Source: Vibrio owensii CAIM 1854 = LMG 25443 (GTDB lineage Bacteria > Pseudomonadota > Gammaproteobacteria > Enterobacterales > Vibrionaceae). From it: 64,000 nt of DNA. The stretch spans positions 1 to 64,000 of the forward strand of contig NZ_JPRD01000005.1 of the NCBI RefSeq assembly GCF_000817815.1. Direction: 5' to 3'. The notes below the pieces were generated by a model, which saw only the letters and a program-made list of their open reading frames with translations, did no database searches and was not told where the DNA came from. Positions 50,473-59,791 of the stretch are shown here, in pieces (within the stretch, counting starts at the first letter, position 1; every line of letters starts with the position of its first letter). The translations under genes and the position numbers were made by a program.

Positions 50473-51467
50473 TGCAGTTTGAAGGAACCGCGTTTCCACC
50501 AAAAAGTTCTGAGCGACATCAAGCCAAATTGGATGTCGCTCAAGCTAACTCGCTGAGTTTGGTTGTTGCTGACAATATTTTTAGCTGTGATCAGCAACAT
50601 GCGGACATTACTGCTCCTGTCGGCAATCTACCCGTCAGATTTAAGCTGCCCAATGGTTGGGTTTTCGTTACCGAGCGTACTGAAGAAGTGTCTCGGTGGT
50701 TGGAGGCAAATAAAAGGTCAAGCTTTGTTGATAAAATTGAATCGAACTGGCTTGCTTGGGGCGTGTCTGCGATGGCATGTATTGCCGTTGTGCTCGGGGG
50801 ATATTATTACGCGTTACCTTGGGTGAGCGACAAAGTCGCATACGCTATTCCTGACAGTGTCTCAGTTGTACTTGGCGAAAAGGTACTTCAAAGCTTGGAT
50901 TCCCGTTGGGACCCGAGTGAGCTGAGTAAAGCCGAACAAGAAGCCATTCGAAGCAGGGTAGAGCAGCACTTAACGCAGTTAGAGGCATTGCCTTATCAAG
51001 TAGAGATTGTTTTCCGATCTTCTGAGCTAGGAGCAAATGCGTTTGCCTTATCTGGTGGAAAGATTGTGCTGCTCGATGAATTAGTTGCGTTGTCTAAAAA
51101 TCAGCAACAGTTGGACAGTATTATTCTTCACGAGCTTGGTCATATTCATCATCGCCATATGCTAAAGAGGTTGGTGTATTCGAGTGTCCTTTCTGTTGGT
51201 GTCGCTCTTTTAACTGGTGAAAGCTCTGGCATCGTGGACAATCTTGCCGGGGCAAGTGTGTTTGTGTTGTCCAGTGGTTACTCCAGAGAAGCCGAAATAC
51301 AAGCCGATGCATTCGCAAGAGAGGCGATGCTCAAGGTTTATGGCGACACAAAGCCGATGGCTGAAATGTTTGAGTTGTTCCGCAACAAAGGTTATGACGA
51401 GTTGCCTGAGTGGTTGAGTACTCATCCAGACCTCGATAAAAGGATTGAGGCAGCGAAAGGAAACTAA
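50472..51467 (+). CDS. M48 family membrane metalloprotease
   Basis: A 331-residue protein: soluble N-terminal part of about 85 residues, membrane helix about 95-115 (WGVSAMACIAVVLGGYYY), then a periplasmic zinc protease with HELGHIHHRH at 220-229 and third ligand Glu275 in REAEIQADAF. A second weakly hydrophobic patch lies near 240. It is related to HtpX/BepA-type enzymes. The ATG shares a base with the stop codon of the yjgN-like gene, so translation is coupled. Probable envelope quality control; substrate unknown. Confidence 0.9.
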   Translation: MQFEGTAFPPKSSERHQAKLDVAQANSLSLVVADNIFSCDQQHADITAPVGNLPVRFKLPNGWVFVTERTEEVSRWLEANKRSSFVDKIESNWLAWGVSAMACIAVVLGGYYYALPWVSDKVAYAIPDSVSVVLGEKVLQSLDSRWDPSELSKAEQEAIRSRVEQHLTQLEALPYQVEIVFRSSELGANAFALSGGKIVLLDELVALSKNQQQLDSIILHELGHIHHRHMLKRLVYSSVLSVGVALLTGESSGIVDNLAGASVFVLSSGYSREAEIQADAFAREAMLKVYGDTKPMAEMFELFRNKGYDELPEWLSTHPDLDKRIEAAKGN

Positions 51468-51495
51468 CTCTTTCATACCAATACTTAACGATGAG

Positions 51496-51521
51496 AGCTC
51501 ACTAAATCTTAGTGAGCTTTT
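51496..51521 (+). terminator. Terminator of the yjgN/M48 operon
   Basis: AGCTCACTAA (51496-51505) / TTAGTGAGCT (51509-51518), then T6. Confidence 0.85.
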
Positions 51522-51658
51522 TTCTTGCGTATCGGAAAGTGCCTAGAGGACCAGACCGGCTTTTTCTGAACTTGGCTGAGTGTGGGGACGCCTAGTTCGG
51601 GGTTGCGTTCAACTAGGGATTTAGAAATCCCGTAATTTCCAAAGCGCTAAAACGACGA

Positions 51659-51684
51659 AAGCCTCGCTATTTCTAGCGAGGCTT
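51659..51684 (-). terminator. Terminator of tRNA-Ser
   Basis: AAGCCTCGCTA (51659-51669) / TAGCGAGGCTT (51674-51684), 8 bases past the CCA end on the minus strand. Confidence 0.8.
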
Positions 51685-51692
51685 CTTAATAG

Positions 51693-51783
51693 TGGCGGAG
51701 AGATAGGGATTTGAACCCTAGATACGCTATTAACGTATGCCGGTTTTCAAGACCGGTGCTTTCAACCACTCAGCCATCTCTCC
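51693..51783 (-). tRNA. serT: tRNA-Ser (anticodon UGA)
   Basis: The minus strand reads GGAGAGATGGCTGAGTGGTT from 51783. The anticodon stem-loop GGTCTTGAAAACC gives anticodon TGA, followed by the long class-II variable arm (ACGTTAATAGCGT), the T-loop GGGTTCAAATCCC and a genome-encoded CCA. Total 91 bases, normal for tRNA-Ser. Acceptor stem GGAGAGA/TCTCTCC pairs fully. Confidence 0.97.
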
Positions 51784-51890
51784 GTTGTTGACGCGAATAA
51801 TATAAGGCTTTGAAAATCTTGTAAACCCCAAAATGAACCGTTTGGATGTTTACTGCACGATTTTGTGTTGTTTGTGGAGAAAAGAAACGA

Positions 51891-51916
51891 AAAAGCTCTC
51901 CGAGTGGAGAGCTTTT
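51891..51916 (-). terminator. Terminator of yejM
   Basis: AAAAGCTCTCC (51891-51901) / GGAGAGCTTTT (51906-51916), 7 bases past the stop. Confidence 0.85.
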
Positions 51917-51922
51917 GTTCAA

Positions 51923-53731
51923 TTAATTGCTTTTTGAATAGAAGCGCTGAAGTTCTGTCAGCCCTTGCATTAGCACTGGGAGCTTCGGTGTAGACTCTCT
52001 CAAACGCTTATAATTGTCATCATAGAGCTTATAGTTACCGAATTTGTCTATAACGGTTGTTTGTGAGCTAGTGATAAGTGCGATTTCACGCGTGTCACCA
52101 GCTAGAATCCAACGGCGACGGCTCTCATCAAATAAGTTTCGGCCACTGCTGTAATCGTAAGGGTTTGAAGATACACCCAACATATCTTGTAAAAGCGTTA
52201 CAGACAAATCTAAGTGGCTCGTACTGTGCGTAAATTCGGCTGGTAGCATTCCCGGCCAGTGAATCACCATTGGTACTTGCAGTTGGTAACGGCTGTAGTT
52301 GCTGTTTGCTCCCCAGCTGTTGGTATTGGTTTCGTTAAACTCACTGCCGTGATTCGAGGTTATAACCACGATGGTGTTCGCCAGTAAGTCATTCGCTTCC
52401 AAATCAGCAATAATTTCTGCAACCGTTTTATCTGCGGATTTCACTGACTGCTCGTAAGCTTTCTTAAATCGTTCGCTGGCTGGAATTTCTTCGTTAGCAG
52501 CCATCGGCTCAGATTCAAAGTTGTCGACGGTGGTAACTTCGATGTAGCTAAACCAAGGTTTTTTCGCTTGTTCAGTTAGCCATGTATTCCAAGCTGCAAT
52601 CGACTGCTTGTCGGTATGAGCTTGTGTGCCATCTAGCTCATTAGCCAGATTCAAGCCTCGGAAGATAACTTCTGAATACAGGTCATCTTCAAAACCGTTA
52701 CCGCTGAATAGACCAAAGCTATAATCCTGATCTTTTAGTACGTCTAGTAATACTGGCGCACTGCCTTGCGCTTTGATGCTGCTTGCGTAGCTGCTTGGCA
52801 AGCCATAGAACAAGCCAAATGCACCGTAAGTGTCATTGCTTGAGCTGTAATGATTCGTAAAGTTTTGATTGTCTTGCGCAAACTTATACAAGTTCGGCAT
52901 TTCGTTCTGGTTAAGTGCATCTGCACGAAGGTTATTCACGCTGATCATCAGCACGTTTAACTTGTTACCACGACGATTGAATTCAAGCTTTTCTAGCGGG
53001 TAGCTGACTAAATCGATGTTGCCTTGGTTCTCTGCTAGGCGTTTTAGGTACTCTTCACGGTCAAGGAGGCCATGTTTTTCCATAAAGCTCTTCGCCGTCA
53101 TCGGGTATGACAATGGGAAGTTAGAGCGTTGGCTAGTAATCGGATTGTAGAAGTAAGCATCAGCCCAAATGTAAACCAAATGGCTGGTCATAAAGCTTAA
53201 GAAGAACACGGCAGCTAAAGGACGGCCAACGTGTTTATGGGAAAGTTTGCGTTGTTTGCGCCAAACCCACTCAGAAAGCGCAAGTTGCACTAGGAAAATA
53301 AGCGGCATCACCACAAAAAGGTGTTGGAGATCGGAACTGATCGCACTTTTATCTTCGCTAAACAATAGCTCCCAAACCACAGGGTTCAGGTGCAAATTAA
53401 TGGATTGATACGCTTGAGTATCAATCAATAAAACGGTTTGACCAACCGTTGCGAATATCACTGCCACCAAGCGGAAAAGTTTCCTTGATGGCAGGACAAA
53501 CGTCAGCGGGAATAGAACTAATAAGTACAGGGCGAAAACAAGGAAGCCAAAATGGCCAACCCAAGATGCAGCCAGATAAAATTGCCCCATAAGGGTTTCT
53601 GGCCAAGGCGATTGAACGATATAGCGTGTACCTATCAACATCGATGCAACGATGTTGAAGAATGCAAACCAGTGACCCCAACCTACTAGTCGAGATACGC
53701 GTTCGCCGTATGAGTTTCCGCTGTCTACCAT
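51923..53731 (-). CDS. yejM: Inner-membrane LPS-homeostasis protein YejM/LapC/PbgA (DUF3413, sulfatase fold)
   Basis: A 602-residue protein with five N-terminal membrane helices (DUF3413, residues 1-190) and a periplasmic sulfatase-fold domain (about 255-585; MISVNNLRADAL, NTIVVITSNHGSEF). In E. coli it controls LPS synthesis by inhibiting LapB-driven LpxC degradation and is essential. The usual sulfatase cysteine or serine is replaced by asparagine in VNNLRAD, fitting a non-enzymatic role. It lies 22 bases behind yejL, as in the conserved yejL-yejM pair. Confidence 0.93.
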   Translation of the reverse strand: MVDSGNSYGERVSRLVGWGHWFAFFNIVASMLIGTRYIVQSPWPETLMGQFYLAASWVGHFGFLVFALYLLVLFPLTFVLPSRKLFRLVAVIFATVGQTVLLIDTQAYQSINLHLNPVVWELLFSEDKSAISSDLQHLFVVMPLIFLVQLALSEWVWRKQRKLSHKHVGRPLAAVFFLSFMTSHLVYIWADAYFYNPITSQRSNFPLSYPMTAKSFMEKHGLLDREEYLKRLAENQGNIDLVSYPLEKLEFNRRGNKLNVLMISVNNLRADALNQNEMPNLYKFAQDNQNFTNHYSSSNDTYGAFGLFYGLPSSYASSIKAQGSAPVLLDVLKDQDYSFGLFSGNGFEDDLYSEVIFRGLNLANELDGTQAHTDKQSIAAWNTWLTEQAKKPWFSYIEVTTVDNFESEPMAANEEIPASERFKKAYEQSVKSADKTVAEIIADLEANDLLANTIVVITSNHGSEFNETNTNSWGANSNYSRYQLQVPMVIHWPGMLPAEFTHSTSHLDLSVTLLQDMLGVSSNPYDYSSGRNLFDESRRRWILAGDTREIALITSSQTTVIDKFGNYKLYDDNYKRLRESTPKLPVLMQGLTELQRFYSKSN

Positions 53732-53753
53732 GTACTTGTTCTATTATCCGTTA

Positions 53754-53981
53754 TTAATGTGTTTTTGGCGCTTCAAGAGAAGACATCAGTGCCTGAGCAA
53801 ATTTTTCAGCAATAACTTTGCGTTGTGAAGCAGCAACTTGTTGATTTAAGACATTGGTTGCGATATTTCCCGCAATCATTAGCGTCAACTCAGGAGAGGC
53901 AGCGTGTTTATCAAGTACAGCACCCACTTCAGCAAGAATTTTCTCTACTTGTTCGTCAGTATATTTAGATGTAATCGGCAT
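53754..53981 (-). CDS. yejL: YejL family protein (UPF0352)
   Basis: A 75-residue soluble protein, a member of UPF0352 by sequence ([15 protein letters not shown] at start; [18 protein letters not shown]). E. coli YejL forms a small helical dimer; role unknown. First gene of the yejL-yejM operon, divergent from yejK with 85 bases between, an arrangement conserved across gammaproteobacteria. Confidence 0.94.
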   Translation of the reverse strand: MPITSKYTDEQVEKILAEVGAVLDKHAASPELTLMIAGNIATNVLNQQVAASQRKVIAEKFAQALMSSLEAPKTH

Positions 53982-54066
53982 AAAGACTCTAATAATGATA
54001 GTAAAAGCGGCTTATGATAACCTACAATGCCCAACAACTTAAACCTTGTAGCAAGATAAAATCACT

Positions 54067-55065
54067 ATGAGCCTTCATCTTTCAAACGTTATTCTGCATC
54101 AATTGTGCAAAAACGATCAGGACGAACTGGTTGTTAAACTTCGCCCGGCGTCGTTAGAAAACGATACCTCTACTGAAAACCTTGTCGCGGAACTGCATCG
54201 CGTATTCCACTCGAAAGCAGGCAAAGGTTTCGGCTCTTTCCAATCAGACAGCGAATTTCAATTTTGGCTTCAAGAAATGCGCAAAGGGGAGAGAGATTTC
54301 TATGATTTCTCACAAATTAGTGCAAATCGCTTGAAAGAAGAGCTGATTAAGTACCCATTTGCTGATGAGGGTATCTTAGTCTTTGCTGAGTACCAAAGCT
54401 TAGCAACTGACTATTTGTTTATTGGTATCTTGCCAATGAACCAAAGTCTAAAAGTGACTGAAGGCTTGGATATTGATGCGACGGATTACCTAGATATCAC
54501 TAAGATGGACATTGCAGCGCGCATTGATCTTTCAAGTTACGACACAGACCGTGAGTCAAATCGTTACCTTTCTTACATCAAAGGTCGCGTTGGTCGCAAA
54601 GTAGCAGACTTTTTCCTCGATTTCCTACAAGCGGATGTTGGTCTAGATACTAAGCAGCAAAACCAAGTGCTAATGCAAGCGGTAGAAGACTTTTGTGCGG
54701 ATTCTAAGCTTGAGAAGCAAGAAGCGAACGAGTACAAAAAGCAGGTTTACAACTACTGTAACGAGCAAATCAAATCAGGCGACGAAGTACAAATTTCTGA
54801 ACTGTCTGGTGAGTTGCCACCAAGCCAAGATGGCACAAGCTTTATGGACTTTACCAAAGAGCAAGGCTACGAGTTGGAAGAGTCTTTCCCTGGTGACCGT
54901 TCTACCGTACGCAAGCTAACTAAGTACGTTGGCGCTGGTGGTGGTTTGAATATCAGCTTTGATAGCTTGTTACTTGGCGAGCGTATTTTCTACGATCCAG
55001 AGACAGATACGCTAACGATCAAAGGTACGCCACCAAACCTAAAAGATCAGTTAAGCCGTAACTAA
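54067..55065 (+). CDS. yejK: Nucleoid-associated protein YejK (NdpA)
   Basis: A 332-residue cytosolic protein of the nucleoid-associated NdpA family. Typical segments are HSKAGKGFGSFQSD near 50 and FLPMNQ-like GILPMNQSLKV near 122; the family has no enzyme motif. E. coli YejK associates with nucleoid DNA and with topoisomerase IV. Length close to E. coli (335). Single gene with its own terminator. Confidence 0.94.
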   Translation: MSLHLSNVILHQLCKNDQDELVVKLRPASLENDTSTENLVAELHRVFHSKAGKGFGSFQSDSEFQFWLQEMRKGERDFYDFSQISANRLKEELIKYPFADEGILVFAEYQSLATDYLFIGILPMNQSLKVTEGLDIDATDYLDITKMDIAARIDLSSYDTDRESNRYLSYIKGRVGRKVADFFLDFLQADVGLDTKQQNQVLMQAVEDFCADSKLEKQEANEYKKQVYNYCNEQIKSGDEVQISELSGELPPSQDGTSFMDFTKEQGYELEESFPGDRSTVRKLTKYVGAGGGLNISFDSLLLGERIFYDPETDTLTIKGTPPNLKDQLSRN

Positions 55066-55074
55066 TTGATAATA

Positions 55075-55096
55075 AGAGAGCATTATGCTCTCTTTT
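55075..55096 (+). terminator. Terminator of yejK
   Basis: AGAGAGCA (55075-55082) / TGCTCTCT (55086-55093), then T6. Confidence 0.85.
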
Positions 55097-55175
55097 TTTA
55101 TGTGAAGTGCGCACAGTCAGCGCGTGCTTCATGGTATATGCTTGTTATTAATAAGAAATAGTCGAGGGAAAAGCA

Positions 55176-56540
55176 TTGCTGCAATTCAAAGAGGGAATTA
55201 GAAGAGCTGTCTGGCTTTTGTTTGCTGTGTGGTGTGCATTTGCCGTGGGTATTTGGCTGCAAGCGCAACAAACTATCCGCACGATCTCGACCATTGATGA
55301 ACTCAGCAGCAAAGTGGACGAGGTGCGCAATATCTTCCACTTCGAATTGCCTTATCGTGCACAACACGTTGATCAAGTCTCTCTGAAGCTTCAGCTTGTT
55401 TACGCTGTTCGCTTACAACTTGAAAGCGAACATTCTGCCGGGTGGGGTTCCCCGGATTTAACTCAGCTGCTTTATTCCACAGACCGTTTTCTTGAAGGCG
55501 CTAGAACCTTTATTGGGAGCGATAGTGAGCTAGTTGCTTTCGCAGATCAGTTACACAACAGTCGCGAGTCTGTCAGCAATTCAGAGCAACTTCGCACCAT
55601 GTATTACCGTTTGGGCGCTTTGGTACTGGAAGCCATGTTCAGCGACGCAGCAACAAGTGCTGACACATACCAAGAGCTGGATTTTTTGTTTACCGAATCA
55701 CAGAACCTTGAATCCAAAGAACAAGCCTCATTTCAGCGTCGATTAGCGCAGACTTCAAGCGTATTGGCCGCTCACGCGCAGGGCAGCCACCTCTCTAATC
55801 AGCTGCTTAACCCCGAGTTCCCGAACCAACTGGCTTCAGTGATTAGTTCCCTTGAGCAAAAACTGACGTTTTATATCACTTTTCTTGCGTTAGTAAGTGG
55901 TTCCTTACTTGCGCTTATCTCTTGGTCTTTATTCTCTAAAACAGTGCTTGTGACGGAAGAATCGTCAACGCCAAATAAGAATGAAGAGACGCCAACCGTT
56001 CCATCTACTGCAGTTTCAAACCTAGAAAAAGCGCATTTGGTTGAAACGAAACATGAGGTGGTTGAAAAAGCAGAATCTGCGGTTCAGACAGAACTCCCTC
56101 GTCCTAAAGAGGATGATGGTGCAACGCCTCCGACTCAAAACATGGCGACCGAGAGCGAAGATTCAGACATCAAAGAGCCTTATATTGATATAGAGAAAAT
56201 GCTCGACTCACTGTCTGGTGATGAAGAGTCAGTGCGCATGTTATTGGAAGTGTTCATCCAAGATCACGCTGAAGACAGCGAAAAGCTCAAAGGTCTTATT
56301 GCTGAAGGGAAGGATAAGGAGCATGCTCAACGTGTTGCGCACAGTTTGAAAGGGGTATCGGGCAGTATAGGTGCAATGCCTCTACACTATATCTCTGGGG
56401 ATATCGAATCTTTAATCAAACAAGGCGAGCAAGTCTCAGACGATAAATTGGATCAGTTAGAAGATACGTTAAAGAAAACGACACTTTTTGCCGAAAGAGT
56501 TCTCAATAGTGAAAACATTCGAGAAGTGCTAACGGATTGA
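55176..56540 (+). CDS. Membrane-anchored Hpt-domain phosphotransfer protein
   Basis: 454 residues starting at TTG 55176 (CGAGGGA 7 bases upstream). Membrane helix about 10-28, a periplasmic helical domain about 30-225, a second helix about 227-250, a low-complexity linker rich in Glu/Pro/Thr about 255-325, and a C-terminal Hpt domain with phospho-accepting His389 in VAHSLKGVSGS. There is no kinase or receiver domain. It looks like a histidine-kinase sensor that has lost its catalytic core, or a relay node fed by a hybrid kinase elsewhere. Followed at 112 bases by a lipoprotein gene, perhaps the same transcript. Confidence 0.85.
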   Translation: MLQFKEGIRRAVWLLFAVWCAFAVGIWLQAQQTIRTISTIDELSSKVDEVRNIFHFELPYRAQHVDQVSLKLQLVYAVRLQLESEHSAGWGSPDLTQLLYSTDRFLEGARTFIGSDSELVAFADQLHNSRESVSNSEQLRTMYYRLGALVLEAMFSDAATSADTYQELDFLFTESQNLESKEQASFQRRLAQTSSVLAAHAQGSHLSNQLLNPEFPNQLASVISSLEQKLTFYITFLALVSGSLLALISWSLFSKTVLVTEESSTPNKNEETPTVPSTAVSNLEKAHLVETKHEVVEKAESAVQTELPRPKEDDGATPPTQNMATESEDSDIKEPYIDIEKMLDSLSGDEESVRMLLEVFIQDHAEDSEKLKGLIAEGKDKEHAQRVAHSLKGVSGSIGAMPLHYISGDIESLIKQGEQVSDDKLDQLEDTLKKTTLFAERVLNSENIREVLTD

Positions 56541-56652
56541 TATTCCTCTGACTTAAAATAGAAAAGATTAAGGTATTTAAGGGACGCTCGCGAACCTGAT
56601 GCCTTGGTTCGCCACTGTTCCTGTTCTACACATTTTGACCATAGGTAATTTC

Positions 56653-57816
56653 ATGTCCATCCGTCGACTGTCCTCATTGATGGTGGCTTGTTTGGTTTTA
56701 AGTCTTTCAGGGTGTTCTCTGTTAGAGGTGAAAATCGACAGCCAAACTGTACCGCTCACCAAACAAGAGCTGAACATGCGTATTATGACGCGTGAATATG
56801 CTCAGCAATTCTTTGCTCAAGTCGAGCAAGCCGCCGATGTGCTCCAAGAAAACTATGAGCCGAGTGATAAAGTAAACCAATCCTATATTCTGCTCTGGAA
56901 AATCAATGCGGAAGAGGGGCTTCAAGCTGCTGCTTACCAAGTTTCACCAATGGCTGCTCTGATTGATACGTGGGTGTTCACTCACCAGATGAACCAGTTC
57001 TACAGTGAAGGGGCGGGCAAAGACCTATTTGCGACTGGCGAAGCAAAAAAAGTGTCTGAACATTTGGCAAAAGAAGTCGATAAACTAGCGAAATCGCTAT
57101 TGAAGAAAGACGTGTACGAAAAGACCCAAGTATTCGTGGCAGACTTTGTCGAGAAGTATCCTTTTGCTGATTTAAGCATGATCAGAACGCCGGCTTACCG
57201 AGCATGGTTGCAAGCAAACCAAATCAGTGAGGAAGAAGCCGTTACTACGCTTGGTACAATGCCTGAAGCCATCGGTGATGTATCCGACCGTTTAAGTTTG
57301 GTCTCAGAACAAACACCTAAGATCATGACTTGGAAAGCGCAGTTGCTGGCACTCAACAGCTCAGCAAGTATTGAACAAGTCAACGCAGCGCTAAACAGCT
57401 TGAAGGTGACTTCTGAGTCGTTGAAGGACTTTATCGACAACAACCCTGAGTACATGCGTAACTTGGCAGAGCAGATGGCCGTTCAATTGCAGCCTCTAGT
57501 GGAAGACATTGACCAAAAAACGGAAGAGCGTTTGTCTCAGTTGAGTGATGAGCGCCAAGCTTTGGAATTGATGGTGGCGAGAGAGCGCCAAGAGATCGCT
57601 CAAATCATCACAAGTGAGCGTGAGAAGTTTGCTCAGGACCTAGACCACGTATCACAAGAGGTGGTGAATCTGGCGATGGACAAATTGATTGAGCTTGTGA
57701 AGAGCACCATCATCTACTTTATTCTGTTTATCCTAGTGATCTTCTTTGCTCCTCTCGTACTTGGTTATGCCTTGGGTAAGCGCTCTGCGGTAAGAGCCAG
57801 CACTAAATCGGCGTAA
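56653..57816 (+). CDS. Lipoprotein with C-terminal membrane helix and coiled coil
   Basis: 387 residues starting at ATG 56653. Lipoprotein signal with lipobox LSLSGCS (cysteine 21), about 220 residues of helical periplasmic domain, a long coiled coil (about 270-340, ERLSQLSDERQALELMVARE), and a membrane helix near the C-terminus (TIIYFILFILVIFFAPLVLGYALG, written here as residues about 351-374). A lipid anchor at one end and a membrane helix at the other is an unusual topology. I do not recognise a functional family. The Hpt gene upstream may be its partner. Confidence 0.75.
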   Translation: MSIRRLSSLMVACLVLSLSGCSLLEVKIDSQTVPLTKQELNMRIMTREYAQQFFAQVEQAADVLQENYEPSDKVNQSYILLWKINAEEGLQAAAYQVSPMAALIDTWVFTHQMNQFYSEGAGKDLFATGEAKKVSEHLAKEVDKLAKSLLKKDVYEKTQVFVADFVEKYPFADLSMIRTPAYRAWLQANQISEEEAVTTLGTMPEAIGDVSDRLSLVSEQTPKIMTWKAQLLALNSSASIEQVNAALNSLKVTSESLKDFIDNNPEYMRNLAEQMAVQLQPLVEDIDQKTEERLSQLSDERQALELMVARERQEIAQIITSEREKFAQDLDHVSQEVVNLAMDKLIELVKSTIIYFILFILVIFFAPLVLGYALGKRSAVRASTKSA

Positions 57817-57850
57817 TTATTTAGAAGTCACAACACGAAATTGCAGACAC

Positions 57851-57880
57851 AAAAAAGGACCGAATCATCGGTCCTTTTTT
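57851..57880. terminator. Bidirectional terminator, lipoprotein gene / nhaC
   Basis: Perfect 13-bp stem AAAAAAGGACCGA (57851-57863) / TCGGTCCTTTTTT (57868-57880) between convergent genes. Confidence 0.9.
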
Positions 57881-57917
57881 ATTCATGGAAGGTTTCTAGC
57901 TATAGAAAGCTGAAGCC

Positions 57918-59354
57918 TTAAGCTGTTTGTTGCTTTAGTTCAGCTTCTGTTTGTTCTTCTGTTGCTGGAGCCGTTGGTTCGCATTTATCAACAAACCAGC
58001 CCATGTAAGAAGTAAAGATGGTCACGATGATACACACGAAGCTCAGCCACATGAACGGCGCGTACGACAATGTTGCCACACCCAAGATGCTTGCCATGTA
58101 GATACCATTATCGCTCCACGGCACCATACCGGATGTCAGCGTGCCACCAAACTCTGCGTTACGAGAAAGGTTCTTGCGCTTGTAGCCAAGGCGGTCGTAG
58201 TTCTTCGCACAGATCTTAGGAGTAAGAATCAGTGATACGTACATCGCAGAGCCAAATACGTTACCCATGAAGGCGGTACCAATCGTGCTGGTTGCCAGTG
58301 AGCCTGCGCTCTGAACACGTCGCTCGAATAGTTTCGCAATTGTCTCTAGTACGCCGACTTTGTCGAGCAGGCCGCCAAAACCTAGACCAAACACGATCAC
58401 CGCAACAGAGCCCAGCATAGAAGACATGCCACCACGGTTTAGAATCGAGTCAATGAAATCCACGCCTGAAGAAATCGCAAATGGTGCCCAAGCGGTATTA
58501 AATGCCGTTAGGAAGTCTACATCCTGAATCATCACTGCCCAGGTAATACCTAGTAGTGAACCGAAGCTGATCACAGGGAAAGAAGGCATGCGCATCGCCA
58601 ATAGAGCCAATACGATGATCACTGGGACAAAGGAATAAGGCGTGATGAAAAATTGTTGTTCCATTGCCTGAATAACAGAATCCACTTGGCTCATATCCAC
58701 TTTACCTGCGAAGTGGAAGCCAAATGCGGTAAACATGATACCTGTGATGATGTAGCTGATCAGTGCGATAGGCAGCATGCCCTTGATGTGCTCAACCACT
58801 TCTACATTCGACATAGAAGAAGCAAGGATCACGGAATCTGAAAGTGGAGACATCTTGTCACCAAAGTAACAACCCGATAGAACCGCACCCGCAGTGATTG
58901 GTGCTGGAACACCAAGACCTTGACCGATACCCATCATCGCAATACCTGCTGTACCCGCCGCACCCCAAGATGTACCTGTTGCCAAGGCAGTCAGAGAACA
59001 AATGATCATGGTCGCCAGCAAGAAGATAGAAGGGTGAATCGCTTTCAGACCGTAGTAGATGATGGTTGGTACGATACCACCAGAGATCCAAGTCCCCACT
59101 AAGGCACCTACAGCAAGAAGAATAAGCACTGCTCCCAAACCATTAGAAATACCGTTTAGTGCTGCTTTTTCTAGGTCTTTGTATTGATGGCCGAGTCTTA
59201 AGCCCAATAGCATGATAATGAACCAGCCAATGTACAGCGCAAGCTGAATTGGAAGGTCTAGTTTGGCAGTAAATGAAAATGCCAAAAGAAGAAACAAACC
59301 TAGTGAGATAAATACCTGTATCAGACTAGGAAGACGTGTTGTAACTTGCTTCAT
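57918..59354 (-). CDS. nhaC: NhaC family Na+/H+ antiporter
   Basis: A 478-residue inner-membrane transporter with 11-12 hydrophobic helices. The NhaC signature is seen in ALATGTSWGAAGTAGIAMMG and CYFGDKMSPLSDSVILAS near 150-185. Family members exchange sodium for protons; some relatives (MleN) exchange malate/lactate with Na+/H+, and others move amino acids. In a marine Vibrio, sodium extrusion is the simplest role. Leader of 437 bases to asd on the other side without a riboswitch that I can detect. Confidence 0.9.
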   Translation of the reverse strand: MKQVTTRLPSLIQVFISLGLFLLLAFSFTAKLDLPIQLALYIGWFIIMLLGLRLGHQYKDLEKAALNGISNGLGAVLILLAVGALVGTWISGGIVPTIIYYGLKAIHPSIFLLATMIICSLTALATGTSWGAAGTAGIAMMGIGQGLGVPAPITAGAVLSGCYFGDKMSPLSDSVILASSMSNVEVVEHIKGMLPIALISYIITGIMFTAFGFHFAGKVDMSQVDSVIQAMEQQFFITPYSFVPVIIVLALLAMRMPSFPVISFGSLLGITWAVMIQDVDFLTAFNTAWAPFAISSGVDFIDSILNRGGMSSMLGSVAVIVFGLGFGGLLDKVGVLETIAKLFERRVQSAGSLATSTIGTAFMGNVFGSAMYVSLILTPKICAKNYDRLGYKRKNLSRNAEFGGTLTSGMVPWSDNGIYMASILGVATLSYAPFMWLSFVCIIVTIFTSYMGWFVDKCEPTAPATEEQTEAELKQQTA

Positions 59355-59791
59355 ATGTGCCTCTGTCGTTCATGGAGCAATAGAGGAAGGCCGCTCCCTG
59401 TTTTAATCGCGCCTAACATACATTAACAAAAATTATATTTCGAACATTTGGTGCTTTATCTTGACTTTCGTCCGCATAAACGTTTGCTTGTGAAATTAAT
59501 AACTAAAAAACTTTAAGTTTAATAGTTTGAAATGTTTTGTGATGTAAAAAATATGTGCTGCAATTGTTGTTTTCTTACTGAGTGGTAAGACCTTATCGCG
59601 TGACGTTCACAGTTTTCTGGGCGGAATTAGATGGTTAATCAATAAGAAAAGAGAAGAAAATAACTGGGATTATAAAAATTCGCGGCAAACGTTAAAAAAG
59701 TTGTGTTTATTTGCAAATTAGGGCTTGAGATTTTGTGGCGAAAATTGAACTATGGAGAAAGTTTCAAAAATATACATGGAGAGTTAATGCG
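59355..59791. other. Divergent nhaC / asd intergenic region
   Basis: 437 bases, AT-rich. The frame of asd is open upstream to 59735 but without a ribosome site. I looked for a lysine riboswitch because both neighbours can be under one; the conserved purine-rich core was not seen. No other feature found. Confidence 0.4.

Noticed and set aside
59355-59791. Lysine riboswitch in front of asd or nhaC
   Set aside because: Both genes are riboswitch-controlled in some bacteria, but the conserved purine-rich core and multi-helix pattern are not visible on either strand.
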